A stretch of DNA of 64,000 nucleotides, taken from NCBI RefSeq assembly GCF_004010955.1, contig NZ_CP025227.1, positions 2,542,001 through 2,606,000 on the forward strand, read 5' to 3'. The notes below the pieces were generated by a model. It was given only the letters and a program-made list of their open reading frames with translations. It had not been told where the DNA came from and did not search any database. Shown piece by piece: positions 54,501 through 62,313 of the stretch. Source of the DNA: Actinomyces wuliandei. GTDB lineage: Bacteria > Actinomycetota > Actinomycetes > Actinomycetales > Actinomycetaceae. Each line of letters starts with the position of its first letter. Within the stretch, counting starts at the first letter, position 1. A program made the translations under genes and the position numbers.

Positions 54501-56763
54501 CCGCGACCAGCTCCCTGTCCACGTAGAGCAGGTCGAAGGCCCTGGCGTAGCTGGCCAGGTTGCGGTGCTCAACCACGACTCCCTTGGGGCGTCCGGTCGA
54601 GCCGGAGGTGAACAGGATGTAGGCGGCGTCCTCGCCCCTGACCGGGCGGTCGAGCTCGCCGGGCGCCACCGGCCCCGCTGGCAGGGCCTCCATCCGGGCA
54701 CGGACGCTGTCGGCGTCGAGAACCAGGGTCTGTGGTGCCCGCGCCCCCGTCCCCCCTGCCTGGCTGAGCGCCTGCCGCAGAGCCGGTCCCTGCCCCAGGG
54801 CGGAGGTGGTCACCACCACGGCAGGCTCCACGTCCTCGACGACCTGGCTGAGCCGCCGTGCAGGCCACTGGGGGTCACAGGGGACGAAGGCGGCCCCGGC
54901 CTCCAGGACCGCCGGGGGCGCCAGCACCATCCAGCTGCTCCGGGGCAGGTAGAGCAGGACCCTGTCCCCGGCTCCCACGCCGAGCTCCCTGAGCAGACGG
55001 GTCAGGCGGTGGGCGCAGGAGGCCGTCTCCTCGTAGCTGAGGAGGCGGTCAGGGGCGCAGAGGTGCTCCTGGCTGGAACCGGGTGGCCGGGGTCGGCTGC
55101 TGGTGGCCAGGCGGGCACGGTCCAGCGCGCCCACCGCCCACACCGGGTCGGTCGCGCCCCGCGCCTGCCCCGAGTCAGGCAGGCCGACCACCTCCTCCAG
55201 CTCGGGGGGCAGCGCCTGCAGGCCAAGGGCGTGAGGGGAGCCCGTCGGGTAGGGCTCCTCCGGGCTGAGGAGCAGGTCGCGCAGGCACTCGTCCGCGTCA
55301 CCGGTCCTCTCGGCCTCGGGCACCTCAGGCGTGCCTGTGCCGTGGGCTGCCCGGCTGAGTCGGCTCACAAGCGTCTCCAGGACCCGGGCGTACCCGGCAA
55401 GGGCCGACTCGCTCAGGGAGCCTGCCGGGGCTGCCAGGCCCATGGGGCCGTCCGGCTGGCCGGGCCGGACGTCGAGGACCAGCCCGTCGGCCGGCCCCTC
55501 CCACACCGCCTCGCTACGTCCCCGTGCCCTGCCGTAGCGTCGAGCCCCGCCGAAGGGGACGATGTTGAGGGCGACGTCGCAGAGCGCCTCGGACACCCCC
55601 AGCCCCCGGTCGGCACGGATGTCCTCGTGCCGGTAGCGCTGGTGCTCCCGGCAGCGCTGCCAGGCCTGCGAGACCTGGGTGAGCAGCTGGCCCACGCTCT
55701 GGTCCGGGTCCAGGCTGACGCGCACAGGCAGGACGTTCTGGGTGTGGCACGGGGTCCGCAGGAGCGTCTGGCTGGACCGGTTCATGACGTGGACACCGAC
55801 GACCGCCTCGTCACGCCGGTGGACCACCCCAGCCAGGACGGCCAGGGCCGCGACAAGTACCGCAGGGTCGGCACCTGCGGACGTGCTGGGCGCCTCCACC
55901 GGGTGGTGGGTCGCCCTGGAGGGGTCCCCGCCCGGGGCCATGGAGACAGCCGGGGCACCGGGGGCCTGCCCCTGCCAGAAGGCGCGGTCCTCCCTGGCCT
56001 GAGGGCTACGGGCGTAGGCAGCCTGCTGCGCGACGGCCTCCAGGTAGGCTCCTACCGCCTCAGGGTCGGCGCCCGCAGGGCTGCCGGTGCTCCTGCCGGC
56101 CTCGGTGCCGGGGTCCGTGCCGACAGCGGCGCCACCGCGGGCCGGGGCGGCAGGGGGCCGGGTACCCCGGGAGGAGAGCCGGGCCGAGTACTCACGGGCC
56201 AGCGCACGCCCTACCAGGGCGAACCCGTAGCCGTCCAGCGCCAGGTGGTGGACCCGCAGGAACCACTGGGCACTGTCCTGGCCGGTGAGGAGCAGGCAGG
56301 CGCGGGACACCACCCCCCGCTCCAGGTCGATCGGCTCCCCCAGGTGCTGGAGCACCCACTGCCGGGCCGCCTCCTGCCCTCCCCGGGGATCCTGCCTGAG
56401 GTCGACAAGCCCGGCGCTCGCAGGAACGGCGTCGAGCACGACACGTGGCAGGCCCTCCCCTGCGGTGGGTGCCTGCCGCTCATCCGCCTCCCCGACGGCA
56501 CCCACCGGGACCGTCAGGTCGGGGGCGACGCCGTCCGGGCTTCGGTGACCTGGGCTGCCCGTACCCGGACGCCCCTTGACGACCAGGCGTGTGCGCAGGG
56601 CCGGGACGTCGTGGAGGACCCTGTCCGCCGCCGCCAGCCACGCCCCGGTGTCAAGGGGACCCTGGATCCTGGTCACCTCTGCTACCCCGTAGACGCTCTC
56701 GTCGGCCAGGACCTGCTGGGACAGCCAGATGCCCTGCTGCGCAGGTGTGAGGGCCGTGCTCAC
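48568..56763 (-). CDS. dhbF: dimodular siderophore NRPS (C-A-PCP-C-A-PCP-TE), DhbF-like
   Basis: A 2731-residue synthetase. C1 has HHLALDGYG (about 171). A1 has FTSGSTGRPKG (about 711), and PCP1 has AMGGHSL (Ser near 1140). C2 begins MTAAQRRLWFLEQEQG (about 1224) with HHVAADGWS (about 1353). A2 has FTSGSTGRPKG (about 1961) and AFDFSVWE (about 2006), and PCP2 has DLGGHSM (about 2403). The thioesterase has GWSLGGM (about 2551). No epimerase domain is present. Aligned by eye to GrsA, the A2 pocket reads D-F-W-S-V-G-M-V-H-K, close to the threonine code. A1 reads D-S-S-D-F-G-G-V-E-K, with acidic residues suggesting a basic amino acid. GTG 56763 overlaps the dhbB stop (GTGA). It would join DHB from DhbB to two residues and release an oligoester. 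Confidence 0.92.
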   Translation of the reverse strand: MSTALTPAQQGIWLSQQVLADESVYGVAEVTRIQGPLDTGAWLAAADRVLHDVPALRTRLVVKGRPGTGSPGHRSPDGVAPDLTVPVGAVGEADERQAPTAGEGLPRVVLDAVPASAGLVDLRQDPRGGQEAARQWVLQHLGEPIDLERGVVSRACLLLTGQDSAQWFLRVHHLALDGYGFALVGRALAREYSARLSSRGTRPPAAPARGGAAVGTDPGTEAGRSTGSPAGADPEAVGAYLEAVAQQAAYARSPQAREDRAFWQGQAPGAPAVSMAPGGDPSRATHHPVEAPSTSAGADPAVLVAALAVLAGVVHRRDEAVVGVHVMNRSSQTLLRTPCHTQNVLPVRVSLDPDQSVGQLLTQVSQAWQRCREHQRYRHEDIRADRGLGVSEALCDVALNIVPFGGARRYGRARGRSEAVWEGPADGLVLDVRPGQPDGPMGLAAPAGSLSESALAGYARVLETLVSRLSRAAHGTGTPEVPEAERTGDADECLRDLLLSPEEPYPTGSPHALGLQALPPELEEVVGLPDSGQARGATDPVWAVGALDRARLATSSRPRPPGSSQEHLCAPDRLLSYEETASCAHRLTRLLRELGVGAGDRVLLYLPRSSWMVLAPPAVLEAGAAFVPCDPQWPARRLSQVVEDVEPAVVVTTSALGQGPALRQALSQAGGTGARAPQTLVLDADSVRARMEALPAGPVAPGELDRPVRGEDAAYILFTSGSTGRPKGVVVEHRNLASYARAFDLLYVDRELVAAGRTGGAGQVGREGQPGSTAGAGSAQEGVVLSYSHEYSPAFDSALSPLVAFLHGHRLHVPTEEQLGDPVAHVRFLQDHAVDVIDLSPAVLEELLEVGLPVGGDRGSRGHAVTSLFIGGDTCSVPLWERLRQETRRGVFAANGYGPTENTVEATVAWVADHPEPSIGRSLPGQEARVLDHLGRALPPGVAGELYLCGSSVARGYLKDDDLTRSRFVTAADGSRCYRTGDLVRREPDGALTFMGRADSQLSLRGVRIEAAEVEAALVTQPGIRQAVVTVRDDGDGARLVGYVVPTQEQAPLDTAGVLDRLRDLLPPSFVPTTLVRLEALPLTERGKVDRSRLPAPGREVGAGLSWEQMDPDQQVVASVYAEVLDVPAHTLRSHTDLFAMGGHSLTAARVLGRLTQAGYQGLHLRDLFRDASVERVARLLGGTGPRPACATVPVAGGQPGGGAGSPEDAVPPVPASPVGEGWPLMTAAQRRLWFLEQEQGPSPVYAIPLVLDVAGHLDTRALEAAVVDTVLTYPALRTSYPVGEDGLPTVATWQEAAVREAVRLVVVDRDPHDPDLVGSLDTSIDVTAQPPVRAYLAQDADRQRLVLVIHHVAADGWSLRPVVDTLAAAYRARARDLGRQDPPDPGQDGTGRAVVPGPRPAPSPPASVSFPRVPPPTPSPLLPVAVPPAPLPAPAPEALSWWVERLRGLPEEVPLPLDRPRPRQRDHRGGQVRVSLGAERSAAVEDLARAHQASPFMVLHSVLAGLLTRCGAGYDIPIGTISSGRTDARREQEVGFLANTVVTRTSTEGNPSFTELLARVREDTLAVLEHAEVPFDAVVGAVNPRRDSSRHPLFQVMLVAQDTGGLSFDAGAGAPQVSVGVEGTGTSKFDLTWEVSFSEAAGRARRGAGCAADPPTASSLPVPTSLPGDSGSCGSERSASSMGEGISVRLEYATAVVDPATAQAMTRWFLRLLDQVLEDPRSRLWDRALEEKAREQALQEAARMLGARVALPEVTSPALRRASLGQALEAAMEEWAGREALTVPDELGVPGAGAPGAPGAQRLTYAALERVSARARDVLREAGAGPGRRVALLLGRRGVQVEVMVAVLRTGAAYVPLDPQYPEARLAAALEDCQPVVLVHDLPDLPDDLPDDLPVGVEGSPLPPGLRSALGPQTVVLSTRDLEGAGGGPPGQAPLLRRSPGEVAPPPSSAACADDPAYVIFTSGSTGRPKGVEVTQDNVLRLLRTTEHRLGLGTADVWTFFHSYAFDFSVWEVLGCLLTGGRLVVVPYEVSRSPEEMLALLEAEEVTVLSQTPSAFAQLAAADAQRDEAVAQEAQPGQVSQPGPGLRVVVLGGEAMDLDVVRRWFRRHPPGSPRVVNMYGITETTVHVTYLEVDEDTSGVSPVGRPLEDLAVYLLDEGGHPVPAGVVGEIHVGGAGVASGYVNQPGLSAERFLPDPFARAVLEGAGPDAGTGGLPGAAGGAGTRAAPAEAAGPGASGRAGQGRMYRSGDLAVRTRQGDLEFRGRADRQVQLRGFRVELGEVEARAREVEGVRLAYARVVQVRQGDERLVLYLTGPDPATADPALLRRQVARRLPGQMAPAAVVVLDRLALTVNGKRDDAALPVPQLPRSQGRAPATSTERLVCEHVARVLGIEECSAEDSFFDLGGHSMLAVSLVAALRKATGRPLRVGTVMTHPTPALLAAHLDEQDPERPGDTGLGVLLPLRPPDDRRPGNGQGPGTGLGGLFCVHPAGGLSWCYAGLPRHLDGLPVWGLQARGVLEPGSQPASLEEMARDYVTQVLQVQPSGPYHLVGWSLGGMVAHVMAVLLQEAGHQVGVLALMDAYLSEAATGAVEPPLADALSAVLAMAGIDDDVLAGHEEDLAAVVRALEERSSPMAGLERSVLEALVTTYRNTTRILREYQHRAYRGRALFLRAARGGIGPEHDPGEWDPYVTGGLQVVDVDCTHREMTQPGALGVIGPLLDRVIRSDTSP

Positions 56764-57716
56764 GACGTCTCCTGCGGGGCCGCCATGGTGAACCCGTGGG
56801 TGGTCTCCAGGAGGTCCGCCAGGTCGGCCACGGTGCGGCACTGGACCATGTCGGTGAAGTCCACCTCGACCTCCAGCGTGCTCCAGGCCTCGGTGAGCAT
56901 CATCAGGCGCACGGAGTCCACGCCGATCGACGGCAGCTCGCTGTCAGGCGTGATGCTGTCAGCCGGGGTGGAGGTGGTCTCCTCCAGCTGTGCCGCCAGC
57001 TCCCCCAGGGAGGTGGGGTAGGGCTGAGCCGCCCAGGCGTCCCGGTCCTGCTGGTCAGGCTGCTGACTGGGCTGGCCGGAGCCCTCCCGCTCTCCCAGGA
57101 CCTGACGCATCCGGGCGAGGTCCGTGACCACGCCGCAGGAACGCGACACCAGCTCCAGGGCCATACGGTGCTCCTCAGCGCTGAAGTCCGCCACCGCGTC
57201 AGCAAGCAGGAAGGGCCTGACGTCCAGGACGAAGGCCCGCAGCGCCGTGGCGAGGCAGCCGATGTGGGCGTAGACGCCGGTGATGACCAGCTGGTCGCGT
57301 CCCAGGGAGCCCATCAGCTCGTGGAGGCCGGTCCCCTCAAAGGCGTCGTAGCGCCTCTTGGTCAGCACGGTGTCACGAGGCCCGGGGGCCACGTCGGCCA
57401 CGATCGCGGCGCGCTCGTCGTCTGCGACGCCCTGACCCCACAGGTCGTGGAGCAGGCCCCGCTCCCGGCGGCCCTGGTGGGCAGGCTGGGCGGTGTAGAC
57501 CACCGGCACCCCCCGAGGACGGGCCAGCCTGACCATCTCCGCCACGCCTCGCAGCAGCCCGGGCAGCGGCTCCTCCCCCGGCACGTAGGCCGACAGGAAG
57601 TGCTCCTGCATGTCGTGGACCAGGAGCACGGCCCGGTCGGGGTCGAGCTCCCAGGGAGCACGTGAGGGCGGCAGGGGCTGTATCGGGGCCTGGTATCGAA
57701 TTGCCTGGGGAATCAT
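56760..57716 (-). CDS. dhbB: isochorismatase / aryl carrier protein
   Basis: A bifunctional EntB/DhbB homologue, 318 residues. The N-terminal isochorismatase (about 1-210) cleaves isochorismate to 2,3-dihydro-DHB. It shows LLVHDMQEHFLSAY, TKRRYDAFEGTGL and ITGVYAHIGCLATALRAF with the catalytic residues kept. After a Gln/Asp-rich linker, the C-terminal aryl carrier domain (about 235-310) has SIGVDSVRLMML, whose Ser takes phosphopantetheine and carries the DHB loaded by DhbE. AGGAGCGAG lies before the ATG. It is directly upstream of, and coupled to, the NRPS gene. dhbA and dhbC are not in the window. Confidence 0.94.
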   Translation of the reverse strand: MIPQAIRYQAPIQPLPPSRAPWELDPDRAVLLVHDMQEHFLSAYVPGEEPLPGLLRGVAEMVRLARPRGVPVVYTAQPAHQGRRERGLLHDLWGQGVADDERAAIVADVAPGPRDTVLTKRRYDAFEGTGLHELMGSLGRDQLVITGVYAHIGCLATALRAFVLDVRPFLLADAVADFSAEEHRMALELVSRSCGVVTDLARMRQVLGEREGSGQPSQQPDQQDRDAWAAQPYPTSLGELAAQLEETTSTPADSITPDSELPSIGVDSVRLMMLTEAWSTLEVEVDFTDMVQCRTVADLADLLETTHGFTMAAPQETS

Positions 57717-57851
57717 CTCTCGCTCCTGGGCTGACAGGGTCTGTCGGGGCTGGGACGGGGCGGGCGAGCAGGTTCCTGCCTCCTGGGTCCCCCGGGACCT
57801 CCTGGGATCTCTCAGGACCTCCCGGGCACCTGCCCGCCGCCCTCGCCGCGG

Positions 57852-58958
57852 CTACCCGGAGTAGGACTCGGTAAGGGCGTCGAGCATCTCCTGGGCGGAG
57901 TAGTAGTCCAGCCGGAAGGTAGTGGAGGGCATGTAGGAGACCTTGTCGTCGCGCACGGGGGCAGCAGTGGTGTAGGCCTCGTTGCTGTCCATCGTGTCCC
58001 TGGTCGCCTGGTCGGCGGCCACGACGACCCAGTTCTCACCGACAAGCCCCTTCTGGACGTTCTCCCCGGAGAGCTCGATGATGTCGCCCCGCTCGCCCAT
58101 GGACTCCTCGCCCTGGACGTCGTCGGGGACGGCGGCCATGGTGAAGCCCAGCTCGGTGAGCAGCTGGACCTGGGGGGACTCCTCGGTCAGGACCATGGCG
58201 TCCCCGGAGTCGTCACCGGCGACGATGAAGGCCGAGGTGTCGCCCTCGGGCACGGTGACCGACTCCTTGGCCTGTGCCACCTTGCTGTCGAAGTCGGAGA
58301 CAACCTCCTCGGCCTGCTCCTCCTGACCCGTGGCCTCGCCCAGCAGGGTGGTGACGTCCTGCCAGGAGCGTGTGCCGTAGTCCACGACCAGGACCGGGGC
58401 GACGTCACGGAGCTGGTCGATGATGTCCATGGCGGAGTCACCCCCCGTCTTGGCCACGACAATGAGGTCCGGGGAGTACTGGGCAACGCTCTCCGCCTCG
58501 GGAGCGCTGTTCTCGTAGGCGACCTCGACCCCCTGCTCCTGGGCGACGTCAGACCACTGGAGGAAGAACCCGCTGGAGTCGCTCAGGCCCTCCTGGTCGG
58601 GCGCCGTGGCCCCGGAGGCCACGACCGGGGCGCCCACCGCCAGCAGGGAGCCGGTAAGGGTGACGGAGGTGGAGACGATGGTCTCGGGCTGGGCGTCCAG
58701 GGTGAGCTCGGCGTCGGTGTCGTCATCGGTCTGGACGGTGCGCGGCCAGCCGCCGTCCGCGCTGGCCGAGGCCACGGCCTGGTCGGTGCCTGCGGAGCCG
58801 CTGGCGTCGTCGGAGCCGCCTAAGCCGCTGCCGCAGGCTGTGAGGCCCACGGCGAGCAGCACGGCCACCAGGAGGGCCGCAACGACGGGCAGGAGCAGGT
58901 CCAGTCCCCGTCTCGGACGGCGCGCCGCTGGTGAGCTCGCTGGAGAAGAGGTGCTCAT
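57852..58958 (-). CDS. fepB: ferric-siderophore-binding lipoprotein (FepB-like)
   Basis: A 368-residue extracellular binding protein of the ferric-siderophore class. The long signal has a basic start, a hydrophobic core and the lipobox LTAC (Cys near 43). The mature protein shows ETIVSTSVTLTGSLLAVGAP, YSPDLIVVAKTGGDSAMDII and PVLVVDYGTRSWQDVTTLLG, the two-lobe pattern of FepB/FecB-like proteins. AAGGAAGG precedes the ATG. Placement between fepC and dhbB implies it takes up the product of the adjacent NRPS. The ligand is inferred. Confidence 0.9.
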   Translation of the reverse strand: MSTSSPASSPAARRPRRGLDLLLPVVAALLVAVLLAVGLTACGSGLGGSDDASGSAGTDQAVASASADGGWPRTVQTDDDTDAELTLDAQPETIVSTSVTLTGSLLAVGAPVVASGATAPDQEGLSDSSGFFLQWSDVAQEQGVEVAYENSAPEAESVAQYSPDLIVVAKTGGDSAMDIIDQLRDVAPVLVVDYGTRSWQDVTTLLGEATGQEEQAEEVVSDFDSKVAQAKESVTVPEGDTSAFIVAGDDSGDAMVLTEESPQVQLLTELGFTMAAVPDDVQGEESMGERGDIIELSGENVQKGLVGENWVVVAADQATRDTMDSNEAYTTAAPVRDDKVSYMPSTTFRLDYYSAQEMLDALTESYSG

Positions 58959-59008
58959 GTTTCCTTCCTTTCTTCTTCCCGCCGCCGCGCGGCGGCGGGA
59001 GGTCTGAG

Positions 59009-59863
59009 TCAGGCCGCGCGGCTGTCCTCGCCACGCGCGGCCGAGGGCGTACGGGCGGGGTCGGCCTCCCCCAGGTCGCGGGGGACCACCATGGGCATCC
59101 CCGCCACCGGGTCCGCCACCACGACGGCGTCCAGACCGAACACATCCCGCACCATCTGCTCGGTCACGATGTCGCCGGGGCTGCCCGTGGCGTGCACCTG
59201 GCCGTCGCGCATGACGATCATGTGCGAGGCGCAGCGGGCAGCGTGGTTGAGGTCATGGAGCACCGCGACGACGGTGCGCCCCTGCTCCTCGTTGAGCGCA
59301 CGGCACAGCCGCAGGATCTCGACCTGGTGGGCAAGGTCGAGGAAGGTGGTGGGCTCGTCCAGGAGGACCGTCTCGGTGTCCTGGGCGAGCACGAGGGCGA
59401 GCCAGACCCTCTGACGCTGCCCGCCGGAGAGCTGGTCGACGGGCCGCAGCGCCAGGTCTTGGACACCGGTGAGGGTCATGGCCCGATCCACCGCGTCACG
59501 GTCAGCCTGCGACCACTGCCGGAACATCCCCTGGTGGGGGAAGCGTCCCCGGGCCACCAGGTCGTGCACGCTCATCCGGTCCGGCACCAGCGTGGACTGC
59601 GGCAGCAGCCCCACCTTCCTGGCCACGGTCCTGGTGTCCAGACGGTAGATGTCCTCGCCGTCAAGCAGCACGGCTCCGTGGGAGGGCCGGTGCAGGCGCG
59701 CCAGGCAGCGCAGCAGCGTGGACTTCCCGCAGGCGTTGGGACCCACGACGGCGGTGAAGCCGCCGACGGGGACCTCCACGTCCAGGTCGGTGGAGACCGT
59801 GTGCCCGTCGTAGGCGATGGTCACCTCCCGTGCACCGAGCCGGGTACTCAGCCGGGTCGTCAT
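59009..59863 (-). CDS. fepC: ferric-siderophore ABC importer ATPase (FepC-like)
   Basis: A 284-residue ATPase of the iron-siderophore importer class. Walker A is GPNACGKSTLL, signature LSGGQRQRVWLALVLAQ, Walker B TVLLDEPTTFLDL and H-loop VLHDLNHA, all typical of FepC/FecE. ATG 59863 (MTTRLSTRLG) follows AGGAG. The longer frame upstream is not supported. It energises the FepD-FepG permeases encoded upstream in the same operon. The 145 nt between fepG and fepC hold no gene, only short CGTGC-rich repeats. Confidence 0.92.
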   Translation of the reverse strand: MTTRLSTRLGAREVTIAYDGHTVSTDLDVEVPVGGFTAVVGPNACGKSTLLRCLARLHRPSHGAVLLDGEDIYRLDTRTVARKVGLLPQSTLVPDRMSVHDLVARGRFPHQGMFRQWSQADRDAVDRAMTLTGVQDLALRPVDQLSGGQRQRVWLALVLAQDTETVLLDEPTTFLDLAHQVEILRLCRALNEEQGRTVVAVLHDLNHAARCASHMIVMRDGQVHATGSPGDIVTEQMVRDVFGLDAVVVADPVAGMPMVVPRDLGEADPARTPSAARGEDSRAA

Positions 59864-60008
59864 CTGTGGTCTCCTGTCTGTCCTACGTAGTTCCGTATGG
59901 TTCTGCGCGGCTCCACGTGGTCCCGCGCGGAACACGTGCGCCCCCCTGCTGTCCTGTCCCTGCCCGTCCGCTCCCTGCCCGTCAGCGCGGCAGGCCAGGT
60001 AGAAGTAC

Positions 60009-61094
60009 TCATCCCCGCCGCCTCCTGGCGGCCGCCACCAGGACGCACATGAGGTAGGTGCCTCCGACCGCCCCCGTGGTCACTCCCACCGGCATCGAGG
60101 CCAGCAGCCTCTGGCTGACGACGTCAGAGCCCAGGAGCAGGAGCGCCCCCACCGCGCCCGTGACGTAGACCGGGGGGACCTCCGCGCGGGCCGTGAGACG
60201 AGCCAGGTGGGGCGAGACCAGGGCGACGAAGCCGACGGGGCCCACCGCCATGGTGACCAGGGCGACGAGCGCCGTCCCCAGGAGCACGAGCCTGGTGCGC
60301 AGGCGGCCCACCCGCGTCCCCAGCGCCGCAGCCAGGTCGTCGCCCAGCGGCAGCATCCGCGCCTGACGGGCCAGGGGGGCCAGGAGGGCCAGCACGGTCA
60401 GGACACCGAGGAAGGTCGGAACCACTACCGGCCACGTGGCTGCCGACAGCGTCCCGGTGGAGCTCCTCAGCGCCCCGAAGGCAGTGTCCTGGTCCACCCG
60501 CAGCAGCAGCCAGCGGTTGACCGAGGACAGCATCGAGCTGATGGCGATACCGGCCAGGACCAGCCGCATGCCAGCGAACCCTCCCCGTACGGAGAGCAGG
60601 AAGACCACCGTGCCCACGCCCAGCCCGCCCAGGAGGGAGGCCAGGGACACCGACAGCACCGACAGCGCCGTGCCGGGCAGGACCAAGACGCTGACCAGGA
60701 TCCCGGTCTGCGCCCCCGTGGAGAAGCCGATGAGGTCGGGGGAGCCCAGGGGGTTCCTGGTCACGACCTGGAACAGCTGCCCGGCCACGCCCAGGGCCGC
60801 CCCCGCGACCACGCCCAGGGCGATCCGCGGCAGGCGCCACTGCAGCACGACGACCCGGTCCCCCCGGGAGCCTCCTCCGGTCAGGACCTCGCCTATCTGG
60901 GAGTAGTCCAGGGGGATGGCTCCTGTCCTCAGGGCCAGGACCGCAGTGGCCAGGCACAGGAGCGTCAGGACCGCACCTACCAGCAGGTGGCGGGGGGTCA
61001 GCAGCAGCGAGCACCCCGCCCGCCCGAGGCGTGGCAGCCTCAGCCACCAGTACCCTGCCACAGGGCGCCCGGACTCCTGGTAGGTCGCGCTCAC
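60009..61094 (-). CDS. fepG: ferric-siderophore ABC importer permease (FepG-like)
   Basis: A 361-residue FecCD-family permease with eight to ten hydrophobic segments. Typical motifs are LQWRLPRIALGVVAGAALGVAGQLFQVVTRNPLG-type entry residues (QLFQVVTRNPLGSPDLIGF visible), MLPLGDDLAAALGTRVGR and AVGPVGFVALVSPHLAR. It forms a heterodimer with FepD. GTG 61094 overlaps the FepD stop by 4 nt (GTGA), so the two subunits are translationally coupled. Confidence 0.92.
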   Translation of the reverse strand: MSATYQESGRPVAGYWWLRLPRLGRAGCSLLLTPRHLLVGAVLTLLCLATAVLALRTGAIPLDYSQIGEVLTGGGSRGDRVVVLQWRLPRIALGVVAGAALGVAGQLFQVVTRNPLGSPDLIGFSTGAQTGILVSVLVLPGTALSVLSVSLASLLGGLGVGTVVFLLSVRGGFAGMRLVLAGIAISSMLSSVNRWLLLRVDQDTAFGALRSSTGTLSAATWPVVVPTFLGVLTVLALLAPLARQARMLPLGDDLAAALGTRVGRLRTRLVLLGTALVALVTMAVGPVGFVALVSPHLARLTARAEVPPVYVTGAVGALLLLGSDVVSQRLLASMPVGVTTGAVGGTYLMCVLVAAARRRRG

Positions 61095-62263
61095 AGCCGG
61101 GCGTCCTTGAGGCGCAGGACCATGACGAGCAGAACCGGCGAGCCGACGAAGGCTGTCAGGAGCCCCACCTGGATCTCGCCGGGACGGCTGATGACCCGCC
61201 CCACGACGTCGGCGGCCAGCACCAGGGAGGGGCCCATCAGGGCACTGAGGACGATGATCCACCCCCGGTGAGGCCCCATGAGCCAGGAGGCGGCCAGTGG
61301 CACGATAAGGCCCACGAAGCTGACAGGACCCGCAGCCGCCGTGGCCGCGCCGCACAGCAGCGTCAGGGATACCAGGCTGAGCGCACGCACCAGCGCCACC
61401 CTGGTTCCCAGGACTGCCGCGACGTCGTCGCCCAGGGACAGGTTGGTCAGTCCCCGGGAGCACGACAGGGCGATGAGCGTCCCGACGGCCACGACTGCGG
61501 CCAGGCCCCCCAGGGGGACGTCGGTGCGCAGCAGCGCGCCCGCGTCCCAGTAGCGGAAGCTGGCGAAGGTGCGAGGGCTGGACAGCAGGAGGGCCTGGAT
61601 CGCGGCCGAGGCGGCGGCGGAGAAGGCGACCCCTACCAGGAGCAGGCGCACGGGCGAGGTCGCCGGGCCGCCGAGGGAGGCCACCAGGTAGACGACGACC
61701 GTGGCCGTCAGGGAGCCCGTGGCTGCCAGCCCGAGCTGCTCGGGCGCCGACGTCGCGCCCGTGAGCCAGGAGCCCAGGACCACGGCCAGCGAGGCCCCCG
61801 AGGTCACTCCCAGGAGCCCGGGCTCCGCCAGCGGGTTGCGGGTCACCGCCTGCATGAGCGCGCCGGCCACAGCCAGGGCCGTCCCCACCAGGAGCCCCAG
61901 GACGGTGCGCCGGGGACGCAGTGTGTTGACGATGACGGAGTCGTAGACGGAGGAGTCAGGATGAGTGAGGTGCTCCCAGGTCTCACCCAGTGTGAGGGCG
62001 GAGGAGCCCACGCTCACCGAGGCGAGCGCGCACACGACGACAAGAACCAGGGCGGCAAGGACCACCGCCAGCCGGAACGGCACGGACCGCGCCTGCCGAG
62101 GCCGCTGACCCTGCCGACTCAGGCGGCCCCGGCTGCAGCGGCGGCCAAGCTGGGCAGCCCGAGGGGACCGGGCCCCGAGCGGCTTGTCCTCTTCCGCGGC
62201 TCCCACGGCGCCCACCCGCAAGCCGCTCCCCGCTCCGCCCTCGACCACTCCAGGTTCCACCAC
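61091..62263 (-). CDS. fepD: ferric-siderophore ABC importer permease (FepD-like)
   Basis: A 390-residue FecCD-family permease. An N-terminal stretch of about 60 residues (Gly/Arg-rich) comes before the first helix. Family motifs are NTLRPRRTVLGLLVGTALAV, LMQAVTRNPLAEPGLLGVTS, LSLGDDVAAVLGTRV and AGPVSFVGLIVPLAA. The start is taken as GTG 62263. GTG 62215 (with GGGGAG upstream) is possible and would trim 16 residues. It is the first gene of the leftward siderophore operon. The DtxR/IdeR-type box at 62279-62297 ends 16 nt before the start. Confidence 0.9.
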   Translation of the reverse strand: MVEPGVVEGGAGSGLRVGAVGAAEEDKPLGARSPRAAQLGRRCSRGRLSRQGQRPRQARSVPFRLAVVLAALVLVVVCALASVSVGSSALTLGETWEHLTHPDSSVYDSVIVNTLRPRRTVLGLLVGTALAVAGALMQAVTRNPLAEPGLLGVTSGASLAVVLGSWLTGATSAPEQLGLAATGSLTATVVVYLVASLGGPATSPVRLLLVGVAFSAAASAAIQALLLSSPRTFASFRYWDAGALLRTDVPLGGLAAVVAVGTLIALSCSRGLTNLSLGDDVAAVLGTRVALVRALSLVSLTLLCGAATAAAGPVSFVGLIVPLAASWLMGPHRGWIIVLSALMGPSLVLAADVVGRVISRPGEIQVGLLTAFVGSPVLLVMVLRLKDARL

Positions 62264-62278
62264 CTTTACCAGGGGTAC

Positions 62279-62297
62279 TTAGATGAGCTTAACCTAA
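62279..62297. promoter_or_regulatory. DtxR/IdeR-type iron box, divergent siderophore promoter
   Basis: The 19-mer TTAGATGAGCTTAACCTAA matches 15 of 19 positions of the DtxR/IdeR consensus. It lies between fepD (leftward) and dhbE (rightward) and partly covers both promoters. An iron-loaded repressor bound here would shut off the whole locus. Confidence 0.8.
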
Positions 62298-62301
62298 GGT
62301 G

Positions 62302-62307
62302 TAGGGT
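62302..62307 (+). promoter_or_regulatory. -10 hexamer TAGGGT of leaderless dhbE
   Basis: TAGGGT is followed by GGCGTT and GTG 62314, the leaderless spacing. The iron box ends 4 nt upstream of it. Confidence 0.6.
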
Positions 62308-62313
62308 GGCGTT

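Noticed and set aside
53965-57021. Very long open frame antisense to the NRPS and dhbB
   Set aside because: High-GC third positions open antisense frames. Its translation is low-complexity (Gly/His/Gln/Arg-rich), while the opposite strand encodes complete conserved domains.
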